This document shows positions 24,618 to 35,659 of a stretch of DNA of 64,000 bases, in pieces. The DNA lies in NCBI GenBank assembly GCA_028274465.1, contig CM051457.1, forward strand, positions 15,945,097-16,009,096, given 5' to 3'. The translations under genes were made by a program, and so were the position numbers. Within the stretch, counting starts at the first letter, position 1; each line of letters begins with the position of its first letter. The notes beneath the pieces are model-generated. The model saw only the letters and a program-made list of their open reading frames with translations, ran no database searches and was not told the DNA's origin. The DNA comes from Plantago ovata (lineage: Eukaryota; Streptophyta; Magnoliopsida; Lamiales; Plantaginaceae).

Positions 24618-26728
24618 AGACCCCTCTGAAAGAGCTATCTTACACAATAGTCCTCCACCTATCTAACTACCAAGTAAATTCAAGTCCAAAAGTACAATAA
24701 GACATGATTTACAATTAAAAATGAGTCCAAAAGCCAATAACTTTTACCATAGCACTTTGCCATTCAATTATTATTATTTACCATTTTTTTTCAACATCAT
24801 TTACATTTTCACCTTCACATTTATTATTTCTATTAATTTTCTATTTGAAATGTGTATTCCTCTTCGTGTTCTCCAGCTCTTTTCTTCATCTCTTCAACGT
24901 CTCCTCGCTCCCCAGAACCACCATTTCACAATTAACCACCTTCTCCCTCACCAAAACTCCGACACACTGCACCAGTTGGAGAACTTTGCACAGCTCCATC
25001 GGAGCTCAGACATAGCTCCAATTAGAGCACAGGTAGCTTATCGGAGCAAAGTCAGAGCTCCAGCTGAGTGGCATAATGTCTGTTTTACATCCGTACAACG
25101 TCAACACATTTTGGGCATGTTTGTTATAAGAAGTCAGTTATTGGCTAAATTGTAGTTGGGATAGTTTATGAAATTCACCGTAAAAATTAAAAGTTGATGT
25201 ATCGAATATTCTAGTGTTATTATTTGCCTGATATGTAAGATCAATTATAGATTAGTTATATATGCTTACAAAACAAATAACTCAATGAAAAATCTAGTTC
25301 TTTACACCGATAACTAATTAGATCAAGCAACGAAGCACCGATACAGATAAGGACAGATAGATCAAAGCCAAAATAACAGGATAAGTCATGGACGTGTAGA
25401 TTTTTTTATAATATTCTATATATGATATGATAAAATCATATAGATGTGAATGTGATGAATAATAAAACCAAGCCCATGTTTCTATCTATCTAAGATTCAT
25501 TCTTCTTCTGATTATAGTTCTTCTACATATCCCTCAATTTTTTTCTTCATTACTTTCCCACCTTAAACAACTGAGCAAACCTCGGGTCTATTGCTTCTAA
25601 TAACATAACAAATAAATTAAACGGAAGGATAAGTATTTCAGAAGGATCCAAGTTAATATGTATCAGAAATGCACCGTTACAGATGCGTACACACCACAGA
25701 TGTATCCATGCTACACAGAGAGTGAGTCTTACGGGAGATGGCCTATAAGAATAGACGGATAGATGGATTATAAATACACTACAGAATACTATACGGACAA
25801 ATTTTCCTGGGTCATATCTAAAGACAAGTTTTCCATACTCTTAATACAAGGGAAAGAAGTAAAGTAAGACACAGCTCAAATTTATTTACTGAACATTTTC
25901 TAACTATCATGCACACTACTTTGAAATTCGAAAGCATAACATTCATATCCTTCTCTAATTGTCTCATGTATTCACCTTGCCATTCTTCTAAACCTGCAAA
26001 CTAACTTTAAAATGGCTACTAGAGATGGTGGAAGTTGAATTCAGTAAGCAACCAATGCAAAAACTTGGTATACATTAAACTTGCAATTAATGAGTTTGGC
26101 GAGACAATGAGCATACCAGTCATATGACAAAGACAGAGAAGGTACACCATTGAAATACGCTTCCCGAGCTCCACCAACAGTACCTGAATAGACACTGCTC
26201 ATAATATCAGTAAGTGAACATAGTACACAAAATTGTGTGAGCATGTATATCAGTGTATTTCTGTTGAACACTTTTCAAATGAATATTTACAAGAAGACAA
26301 TGTACCGTTCTTGAAACATACCAAGGTACAAATTGAGTTAGATTCGTATAATGGTTTGTCATTTCATATGGCCATGGATGAAAACCATAATATTTAGATT
26401 GCTACTATAGTTGACAAGGGTATATATGAGAGTAAGCGCACCAAATTTGACAAGTACTAAGGAGAAGGAAGGAGAGAGGGAGAGGGAGGGGGAGAGAGAG
26501 GGAGGGGAGAGAGACTAACATGTGATAACCACAGTTGCTACCCATATTAATGCCACTGATAACCTGCAAAGGAGACAATGAACATTCTGAAAGATTAACG
26601 CCAACAAATTTGTCAGCAATGACTATTTCATCTATAGAGAGTGATATATCATGATTTATGGACTATACATGGCAAGAGCCGCAAGACAAGCATCAGATAA
26701 GATAGCAATTCTTCAAATTGAAAAAACA

Positions 26729-26803
<75 letters not shown>

Positions 26804-27970
26804 TAAAAAAAAAAAACTGAAATACAAAGTATATAGCAAGCAAAGGTTACAAGCATATTTATATGAGAGCTAATGTATGAACCATTACTTAATTATTCTG
26901 AGCTGCCATGTTTTGATTAAAATGCTAGTTGCATCATTTCCCTGAACAAAAAAAAAATTCGGATCATGAATATCGCCATCTATCCTACTAGCAGTATGCC
27001 GTTATCGCATGCTTACATTTCCATGATGCAATTTATTTTAGCTCTATGAGACTGACAGAAACAACTTAAGTACTTAACATTTTTAATTTTATATGATTCT
27101 GTATTAGCAGGAAACCCATTGAGGTACAGATAAATTTCTTTGCAAAAAGGATACCAAGCCGATGACCAGCACAGGTTATACTAACGTCTAAATCTTATCG
27201 ACTTTGTCTACAATCAATATGTAACATTATGACAGCAAGTGTGGATCAATTATACTTGGTATTAACATTGAGACTGGAATAGTCTTCGATAGATGATATT
27301 ACCAGATCAGGAACAACAGGAAAGAGAGCTCCTGATAACCCCAAAGATGTACAATCAGCAGGAGTTCCTGCACAGTTCATTTTAACATTTCACAAAACAA
27401 ATCAACAAACAACTAGTGACATGAACACAGCCGGATGAACAACCTGGCAAGCAACTTACCAGAAATAGCAAAAGCATATGTTCCAGATATTTCCACTGGT
27501 TTAGCTGAAATAGGATGTCTCCACGTAATACTATGGCTAACAGCTGATTTTTCCCTGCAAATGTTTAATTACTCATCATCTCCTTTAATTACCACCCAAG
27601 TTCACTATTATTTGCCCTAATTTACAAATAAACGTTAAAATTGGGGAACATCACCACCCGCCCTAGCTGCATTCTCCTAATTTATACTCGATAAACTTAT
27701 TTTACTCCGTGGCGTTTGAAGTATGTTTCAGCAATTATCAAACATTGAGAAAATCGAAAGTTTTATCCTACGATTTCCATGATGAATTGAACTTTGAAGT
27801 TTGAGCGATATAATATAATGGAATACGTACGAATCAGGGGCACAGACGAGGACTCGGAAGCGATCGGATGAGACGAGGACGGTAACAAGTGAACGGAGTC
27901 CGGGGGCGTCTATTCCGTCGTCGTTGGTGACCATGACCACCTGCCGATCATCGGAAGAGTCAATTTCCAT
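23042..27970 (-). CDS. SurE: SurE-type 5'-nucleotidase/phosphatase
   Basis: Nine exons join in phase: 27970-27831, 27554-27460, 27367-27303, 26563-26520, 26194-26117, 24374-24221, 24113-23937, 23288-23229 and 23152-23042, giving 307 residues. The metal-binding motif [10 protein letters not shown] is at about residues 15-24, and the Ser-containing [11 protein letters not shown] at 47-57 follows. GTPADC is near 79-84, and the second metal/phosphate motif SGINMGSN near 103-110, continuing to [13 protein letters not shown]. These are the hallmark residues of SurE metallophosphatases, which dephosphorylate nucleoside monophosphates and sometimes polyphosphate. There is no clear transit peptide. 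The C-terminal third carries a Ser-rich, low-complexity insert ([13 protein letters not shown]). Intron 5 is 1.74 kb and contains a repeat element; intron 4 holds a TAA microsatellite. Confidence 0.93.
24490..25090. mobile_element. Putative non-autonomous element with AGCTCC palindromes, in SurE intron 5
   Basis: The left side contains ATGCCACTCAAGTT (about 24535), and the right end, read in reverse, contains ATGCCACTCAGCTGGAGC (about 25070), so the flanks look like diverged inverted repeats. The interior includes a 40-nt A run (24576-24615), a C/T-rich stretch and clustered AGCTCC/GGAGCT palindromes (about 24980-25060). The same palindromic signature is in the element at 42236-43171. Exact ends and target duplication are not resolved. 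Confidence 0.4.
24576..24615 (+). repeat. Poly(A) run of 40
   Basis: An uninterrupted run of 40 adenines lies inside SurE intron 5, within the putative element above. On the transcribed (minus) strand it is poly(T), and it could act as part of a polypyrimidine tract or simply be a slippage product. Confidence 0.95.
26463..26516. repeat. GA-rich low-complexity tract beside SurE exon 4
   Basis: A stretch built only of A and G (GGAGA/GAGAGG motifs) abuts the 3' end of SurE exon 4. On the transcribed strand it is a CT-rich intron start directly after the GTTAGT donor. Confidence 0.85.
26731..26803. repeat. (TAA)24 microsatellite
   Basis: About 24 perfect TAA units lie in SurE intron 4. The length and purity suggest a highly polymorphic locus. 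Confidence 0.95.
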
Positions 27971-29324
27971 TGTCGTCGTCTTAGAGCACAGAAGTGGAGT
28001 AGTACTAGTATTTCCTTTTCACTACACAGTGCAGAAGTGCAGAGCAATGATTACTTCAATAATGGGTTCCAAGTGTAGTGTAATATGGGGATTACTCTTG
28101 TGCGACGTCGTTACGCTAATTTGTTAAATCATTTGGGGCTTTTCGTGGATGGAATATTACCCGTATATTTTTGGGATTCTTACCAACTCGAACCTTATTA
28201 TTACATGGAGACTCAATTACGTTGTGCGTTTGGTTCAAATTCCTCATTTGGGGTAGGGATTTTGAGGGATTTAGCCCAAATAAAGAAATGGGCTTTAAGA
28301 GGGATTTATGTGTTTAAAATCCCTTCATTTGTTGTTTGGTTGCAAGTCTCCAACTAGAGATTTTGTTGGATTTGAAAATAAATACATTGTTTGGTTGCAA
28401 AGGGATTTATAACGTATTTCGAATTTCATGCAATAGATTTTGTAATTTGTGAAACTAAGTGTGTGTTTGGTGGTTGAAGGGATTTGGGACGTTTTTTGAT
28501 CAAATCCCCCGAAAACCCTTGTTTGGTTGCAAAAATGAAGCCCGTATTTGGCAAATCCCTCCTCATGCGGGCTCTCGTATTTTAGTGTTTTACAAATACC
28601 ATGTGGAAGTAGGTATTTTGAGGGATTTCAATTTGAGAGATTTGGGCATTAGATGATTTTACATTTATGTCCCCGTTTCTCTTGAAAAACTCTCTAGTTG
28701 CGCTCAAGCCAAACCACATAAACAAATTCAGCAATATAGTAGCCATAGTGCGCAAGTTTATTACAAGAACGCAATTAGTCATCAAAAATCAGTAACGAGA
28801 AGTCAATTTTTGTTATTGATTTATAAAAATTGACTTCTTATTTGATTTTTGTTGTCCCGTTTTACTTTTGATGACTTCTTAAACTATAACGAGAAGTCAA
28901 TTTTATAAAATTGTATTATAAAAATATAATATCTTTACTTTTATGATATAATTTTATTAATTATTTTTTCAATATTATTTTTTATCTATAAAGATCAAAT
29001 ACGGGTTAAAAAACAATATAATAAACGTGAAAAATTCAATATGGGATATATGAATTATGATACGAATACTCGATTTGCAATCAGGACTGTAGGCTGAAAA
29101 CTGAGATGGATTGCTACACCAGTTTTTGTAGGTTAATTACAAACAAAGCCTTAAAGCTTTGGTTTATTTATTTGCTAAGTTTGTACGTATGGAAAGAGAC
29201 AGATTACACACGTCAGTACAGACAGTGGACAATAGAGGATAATTACGACACTTTGACAGTGAGACACGTATATGTACATACATACAAATTGTACGGTGAA
29301 AGAAAGGTCAAATGTACAAGTCGT
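27971..29324. other. SurE promoter and repeat-rich spacer
   Basis: Immediately upstream of SurE is the leader/promoter. From about 28200 to 28660 the sequence contains several TTGTTTGGTTGCAA and AGGGATTT blocks in both orientations, resembling nested fragments of a miniature transposon, without clear ends. A short hairpin pairs AGAAGTCAATTTTT with AAAAATTGACTTCT near 28800-28840, and the same motif recurs at about 28890. No coding exon is visible. Confidence 0.45.
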
Positions 29325-31132
29325 TCAAGCACCAACAGCTGTGGTCGCCATGATTGAATCCATTTCACTCCGGGTTCGGGTCAACCTGTGACCAGTTTCC
29401 TTTTCTCGCTGATCTTCTTCTTCTTTACTAATCCAAACCTGAGGAATCACTTTTGCCATGTTTGTTATTTTCTCTAATGCATAATCTGCTCCATTGCACT
29501 TAACTGCTTTTCCAACCTGTAATCCATTTCCACAAAAACCCAACTTAGTTTGTGTTGTTGATTATGTTATTTTCGTCCGAATTAATTTGTACTCCATATT
29601 GACAAGAGATTTGTGCGGCAAGAGATTTGTGCATAAATGACAAGGAAACACGTCACAATCACACAATTCCACTTCTCATTCCACTCACCAGAACTGTCCA
29701 AAGTCCAAATGCCTTCCCAGTAGCCACGTTCTTCGCGTTGTCATCAAAAAATATCTAAACACAAAATGCGATTTATCATCAGGAATGAAATATATGGGTG
29801 CGAAAATGATAGTCAAATTTGAAGTAAGATGAAATGAAATGTGAAAATTTTTCAAACATTTAAAAGCGAAATATGCAGCGAACCCCACCAATCCATCCAT
29901 CCCAATCCCTGCTCCCGAATACAAATGCATAACTATCCATTTTTCTTTTTGAAACGAAGAAATTTGTATTGTTGCTTGTTTGCGTAAATTCTTTAATTAA
30001 CTAATAAACCTCTGTTTCGCTCATTAACTTTCATACGCGACAAATTATAAAATACTTATTGCTTATAAGTTATCGTTATTTAATCATTCTATCTCATACC
30101 CACAATATATACCAATCATTTATTCAGAGAGATATAAAACTCCAAGTGAGACATGACATACCGCACGGCCAGGATCAACACCCGCCTCATCAATGGCGAT
30201 CCTGAACGCCTCAGGTGAAGGCTTCAAAACCACCGGGAACTCATCTGGACGGCACGGCCTGAACAAATTCGGATTCATCGTCTCAAAACATATGATCATT
30301 TCGAAACAATCGCTAATCCCCAGGCGATCCAACGCCTTCATGGCGTGAATTCTGTCCGAATTTGTAAATATCTGCACAAACATTCCGTGTAGAAAATAGG
30401 AATCAACTTAAGGAACACGTTTGAATATCGAATTTTTTTAATTAAATTAATAATAATAATAAAGTTCAAATTGTCTTCTTACGATTTTTCGCTGCTTGAT
30501 CGTCAATAAAAGGCTGCGCAAATGTGAGTTTTGTTTGATTAAATGGTAAGGCAATCTTCCGTGTACGAAACTGTGATATTCATCTGGGTTGATATCATAA
30601 CCTATGGCCTGGAAAATAAATTATCGAATTAACAAACAAACAGTTTTACCATTTTAACTTTTTACGGTGGAATGTGTAATGATTGATTGATTGATTGCTT
30701 AAGGTTAATGATTACCCGAAGGCCAGCTAATGAGCTTCCATAAGTTGTGAAAAGTTTCCGATTAACATTTGAGGCTTCGGATTCTGGAATTCCACATTTT
30801 TCTGAAATATAATCTGCATATATTTAAAAATGAAAAAAAATGAAATAGTAAGTATATAAGGAGACGGTATAAAAGCAGAACATTACAAAAAAGAATTTAA
30901 TTGGTAACCTGTAACGTTTTGCTTAAGGGCCTGACCGATCCCAGTGTTTGAAGAGTACAAGGTGTCATCCAAATCTGTTTTAATTTCCAGAACAAAACAC
31001 ATAAATCAAATTACTACATTTTTTAACTAATTTATACCAAAAAAAAAACAAAAAAAACAAAGGGGCAGCTTCGGTGCGATGATTACCGAAAATGAGGGTG
31101 TCAAAAGGGGAAGAGCTGATGCAAGAATCCAT
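29325..31132 (-). CDS. HAD-superfamily phosphatase, pyrimidine 5'-nucleotidase (SDT1-like)
   Basis: Seven exons join in phase: 31132-31087, 30974-30909, 30813-30716, 30608-30483, 30371-30162, 29754-29689 and 29516-29325, giving 267 residues. All four HAD motifs are present: motif I DLDDT (Asp nucleophile D16, D18), motif II IFTNSD with T115, motif III Lys in VLKPSP (about K162), and motif IV IFFDDNAKN (D186, D187). The alpha-helical cap between motifs I and II matches the SDT1/YjjG class of nucleotidases, which dephosphorylate pyrimidine monophosphates; the true plant substrate is not settled. No targeting signal is obvious, so it is probably cytosolic. The C-terminal 30 residues are charged and variable. 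The first Asp codon is split by intron 1. A TATA-like box lies about 105 bases upstream of the start. Confidence 0.92.
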
Positions 31133-31236
31133 GGGATGAAATGAAAAGATGAATTAAGAGAGGTTTTTTTGAGTTGTTTGTGATTTCGAGTTTTTTTGTA
31201 GAACAGAGGCTCTGGAAAATGGCAAACAGAGGGTAT

Positions 31237-31246
31237 CTTTATAAAG
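31237..31246 (-). promoter_or_regulatory. TATA-like box of the HAD phosphatase gene
   Basis: TTTATAAAGA on the minus strand lies about 105 bases upstream of the start codon at 31132, a plausible distance with a leader of about 75 bases. This is a motif match only. Confidence 0.5.
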
Positions 31247-33066
31247 GATTTGAGGGAGGAGAAGAAGGATGAAGATAGGGACTAAAATTAAATAAAACAA
31301 GAATAAAACGTGTCTGATTTGATCAATGACTCAACATTGGGACCCACACGTTGGTTAATCTAGTGATTACGACTAGTGTAAATTAATTAACTAATGACAT
31401 CGATTATTGGGGTTCTTTAAAGAATAAATGTTGAGTGGTTGATGATCCTTGATATAGAAGTAGTAGTATTTGTTTACAGGTTGGAACACACAAACACAAA
31501 TTATGTGACTAATGATGTTGAGTCGGGGTTAATTATTGTTTATAAGTTTGGACATAACTTTTTGGCTTGCACCGACCTCTCTCAACCCCTCCCAAATTGT
31601 GTGTGATACTAATTGTTGCTTGTTTATACAAATAATAATTCTATGGCCTAAGCATCAATAACGTCATTGCCAGGCACATGTGATGAGCTCCAAAGGATAT
31701 ACCAGGGCATCCAAAGGGTTCGTTTGAGCAGGGAAGAATTATGTGTATGCATTGGCCAAGCCAATTTTCGTAATCTAATTTTCGAAACCGCAAAGCGAGA
31801 ATCAATAATGGTTTATCATTTACATCCGTTGTCCCCCGTAGTAATCTTAAAGACTTTTAAATATAAAATTATTTTTATATATTTCTAACTATAATTATAT
31901 ATTCAAATATCAAAATAATATTTTACATTAACACGTATAAATTTAACCGTGGATTAATATGGATAGGATTTGAAACATTGAAACACGCCGATAGTTAAAA
32001 AAGATAGAGCATATAGAAATCAATAATGTTGGGCACAAGATGGCTTGAATCCACACCATAAAGGTTAAAATGTTAGGTTCCTACCACCAGTACAAACCAA
32101 ATTTTATGATTATTATTAATATTACATGCCGCAATTTGATGGGCATTGTGGGGTGTCTATGCCCCCTGACAATTTCAATAAAATAAAATAAAATTATAAG
32201 TAATGATGAACTTGTTTCAGTGTATAATTTGTGTGTATGAGGACATGTGTATTCTTGAGGGTATTTCACCAGGTAAGTTTTTTGGGTGACAACATTGGAC
32301 ATTGGTACATGTGGGATATCTTTACTAACTATAACTTAATTTATACATGTAACCCGTGTACCCCTGAAATTGCAAACACATGAATCAATAGAACAAAGTA
32401 TAGTCACGAGCATTACGATAGAGGAAGGTTAGAGAACCTTTACAACTTTTTCACTTTGTTAAAAATGGTTTTGTAAATTACTTATCAGTTAGTTATTACT
32501 AAGTTCCTTTTTCATTGCTTATGAATTTGCACTTTTTTAAATATTGGTAACAACACAGTCCGAAATTCACCTGTTCACATTCACACCGTTTTCAATCTCC
32601 AAGATCCAATTTTGTGTCTTGATTTGTGTTGCTCCCACGCTAAGTTTCGAAGAGAAATACATCCGAGTCATACATTCCCCTGTACTAATTGTGGTCTTAG
32701 GCTTCCTGAGAATATACATTTGAATATTTTGTGAGTGTTCTAATTAACGTTTCACCTTGACGACATTCGTCTAACCAAGCACCTGTCACAAACAATTTCA
32801 CATATCATGAGTTCGTCCAAGTGACAAATAGTTAAGAATAAGACCCATCGTCCTTCGTTGACGATACTAACTGAAACCATTCAACTAGCTTTTCTTGTCT
32901 TGACTTATACCCATGAGGTCTCCTTGACCCACATCCACTTGTCTTGATCACGTTGATCAATTCGACATGAAATTCATGAAATTTGTGATTCACAATAGAT
33001 TAAAAATTATCGAATTAGATTGCTTAAGTCTAGATTATCAGTTTTTTAGATTTGGGTTGTTGGCAC

Positions 33067-33543
33067 TAGTGTTGTGTTAACGAGTTGAGCCGAGTATTGA
33101 TGGGCTCGGTTCGAGCTCGTTAACAGTCGAGCCGAGCCTAGGGTCGGCTCGTTAACATAAAGAGCCCACAATCAGGCTTGGGCTCAAGCTCAAGCTACAT
33201 TATTAGGCTCGAGCTCGGCTTGTTTGGCTCGAACGAGCCGAGCCCATATAGAAAAAATATGTGAAAATTTGAAATAAGATATAAAAAATCAAGTTTTCAA
33301 AATCACTCAATAACAATCAATATTTCAAATCATAAAGCCATAAAAGACTAACAAAATGCAAACATAAACATTCAAATCCAGTGCTAAAATCCCAATCATT
33401 ATATAAATATTAAATCTCACGAGCTTTAACAAGTACTCGCGAGCCGAACTCGTGGAATGAACCTAATGTTAGGCTCGAGCGAGTTGAGCTCGAGCCTTAC
33501 CGAGCCGATCCCTCGGTAAGGCTCGGTTCGTGTAACAACACTA
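33067..33543. mobile_element. Non-autonomous hAT element with 8-bp target duplication
   Basis: The 477-bp element starts TAGTGTTGTGTTAACGAG and ends with the inverted counterpart TAACAACACTA. It is flanked on both sides by the exact 8-mer GTTGGCAC (33059-33066 and 33544-33551). An 8-bp duplication is diagnostic of the hAT superfamily. Subterminal regions are packed with GAGCTCG/GGCTCG motifs, and the centre is AT-rich and non-coding. Confidence 0.9.
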
Positions 33544-34261
33544 GTTGGCACACTGGCCCCTATAGTTTGTCGTAAATGGAACATATAAAATATTTTTGTT
33601 ACAAACATAAAAATACCTATAAATTCCATTGAAAGGGATAGGGTAAATGTTTGGTTCAACTGAAGATATAAACTGAATAGGACTCGAGCGTGCTACACTT
33701 TTGTAATACGAAAAAAATGGTTAATTATATATTAGTTTCAATCACAATTTTTTCTTAATATTAAGTGATAAATATAAATTTTACTAACATTTTAGTGTTT
33801 AATTTGTAGTGAAACAATCTAATCCCACATCATGATGTTTGTTCACGAATTAGATGCTTGTTTTTGTGGAGGCATCAACAATACTTGCTTTTCACTTTCA
33901 CGCATCAATTTGACTATAATTCCACACATCATGCACCCAAGCATTACAATTTCAAGCATCATTACCTCGAGCATTGTGACTAAAAAACAAGCATCATAGT
34001 TCGAACTACGTACCACAACATGACCCAAATCAAGCAACATATTTGAACCAAACACCAGAACACAAGAGAACATATTTATATAAACATAATCTTTTTTAAT
34101 TTAATCAAGTACCATAATCAATATAGAGAAAACATTATTGTGTAATTAGGGCTAATCTTATATCATAGTTTTATTCATAATATATTTTGACCCAAAATTT
34201 AATCAATACCATGAAATTTAACCCTCAATTTACCGAACATGTCATACGAGCATATCCAATA

Positions 34262-34291
34262 CTAGGAACCGCGTCACACGCTACGCGTGTG
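34262..34291 (-). mobile_element. Helitron 3' terminus
   Basis: Read on the minus strand, a 7-bp-stem hairpin (CACACGC, GTA, GCGTGTG at 34291-34275) is followed nine bases later by CTAG and then a T. This is the standard 3' end of Helitron rolling-circle transposons, including the A/T insertion context. The body should extend to the right on the plus strand, probably covering the 65-bp tandem repeats, but I could not fix the 5' TC end. Confidence 0.65.
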
Positions 34292-34889
34292 AAGCGTAAT
34301 CTTGTAAAACATTATTGTTTTATTAAATAATATATTGAAATAAATGGAGTGAATATATAATCTTCACATAATGACTTCAAACATAATAAAAAAACAACTA
34401 ATTGAGTAATTAAACTTAATATAAATGGTGTGCTATAAATGTATATAGTTTTTGTAGTTATGCAATTAATAGTTTTGAATTGAACTATATTATAGACATA
34501 CGAAAAGTATTCTTCCGATGAGTTAAGAACCATCAGATACATCTCTAGACTTTGGAAACATTCAACTTCAAAATCTGCAATGCATCTTTTTCGCATGTTA
34601 ATTGGTATTCTTCATGAGTTGAATATATTGTCAAGTGCTTCATATAAACATTCTAGTTTCATAATATGATGTTTTTAGTTATTTTTATCGTATGATTTAA
34701 GAATAATTTAAGGTCAAAATGACCATCGAAAAAGTCAACAAAATCAAGTGTTACATTTATTATTGAACGAAGGAAGTATGTCTTCTTTTATAAGAACATA
34801 TCATGGTTATTTTTAAAATTAAGTATAATACGTCATACAACTTTATGTTAAAAAAATAAAAATTGAAGAAGAGAATAAATAAAAAAGAC

Positions 34890-35062
34890 AAAAATTACGT
34901 CAATAAGATTCGAACCCAACACCTTCAACTAAAATAATGATACAAATAATAGAGAAAAATCACGCCAACAAGATTCGAACCAAACACCTTCAATAAAAAT
35001 AATAATAAAAATAATGGAAAAAAATCACGCCAACAGGATTCGAACTCTACATCTTTTAATTA
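34890..35062. repeat. Three tandem copies of a 65-bp unit
   Basis: Units containing ACGYCAAYARGATTCGAAC begin at 34897, 34962 and 35027, exactly 65 bases apart. Each continues with an AACACCTTCAA block and an ATAATGA-type AT tail; the third copy is diverged after the core. The position fits the interior of the Helitron whose 3' end is at 34262. Confidence 0.85.
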
Positions 35063-35659
35063 ACTAATGACACATGTACGCATCAGATTGAAATTGGATA
35101 AACAAGATCAACGGATTAAAATTGATTGGTAGGTCAATCAATTTGGTAAATCAACCGGCTTAATACGTATTCAATTCTTAACTATTTACCAAAGTACAAA
35201 AAGTAAAAATAAAAATTGGGATGGGGATTGGGGACATGTTGGGTATTTTGCGGTGATAAGTTTCATTTCAGAGAGAGATGATACTGATACATCAATATCG
35301 TCATCATCATCAAATTAAAGTAGTAGTAGTAGTAGTCTGGTAGATAGATGAAAAAGAAAAGATAAATAAAGAAAGAAACCTGAGATAAAATCGATTTTCA
35401 CCACACCTACCGATTTTTGTTGCTTTATTTTCATTCCGCCCATGCTCGTCAACAGATCTCACTTAAAAATAACCGATTCGATTATCATCTATCCTTTCTC
35501 TGATTAATCACTCGCAATCCAGATTCACTCACACAACCCCACACCGCTTTCTTGTTTCCACCAATTCAACAGTGTTTTTTTTTTTCTGTCTGAGAAAACA
35601 ACCAATTGATTTCAATGTATTTCTTCTGGTGATTTTGCTTATCAAACAGTTCAGGGATA

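Larger units (their letters stand above)
31133..35659. other. Transposon-rich spacer
   Basis: Between 31133 and 33058 I see only AT-rich sequence plus the HAD promoter. A hAT-type element (33067-33543), a Helitron-type terminus (34262-34291) and a 65-bp tandem repeat (34890-35062) are listed separately. The last 400 bases hold the promoter and leader of the KMS-like gene, including an AGT trinucleotide run at about 35319-35337. Confidence 0.5.

Noticed and set aside
24721-25155. 144-codon open frame in SurE intron 5
   Set aside because: It is translated from the palindromic repeat element, is low in complexity and has no homology I recognise.
26649-26843. Tyr-rich minus-strand open frame
   Set aside because: It is the translation of the TAA microsatellite.
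34890-35062. CRISPR-like regular spacing
   Set aside because: The whole 65-bp unit is repeated, so there are no unique spacers, and the genome is a plant's.
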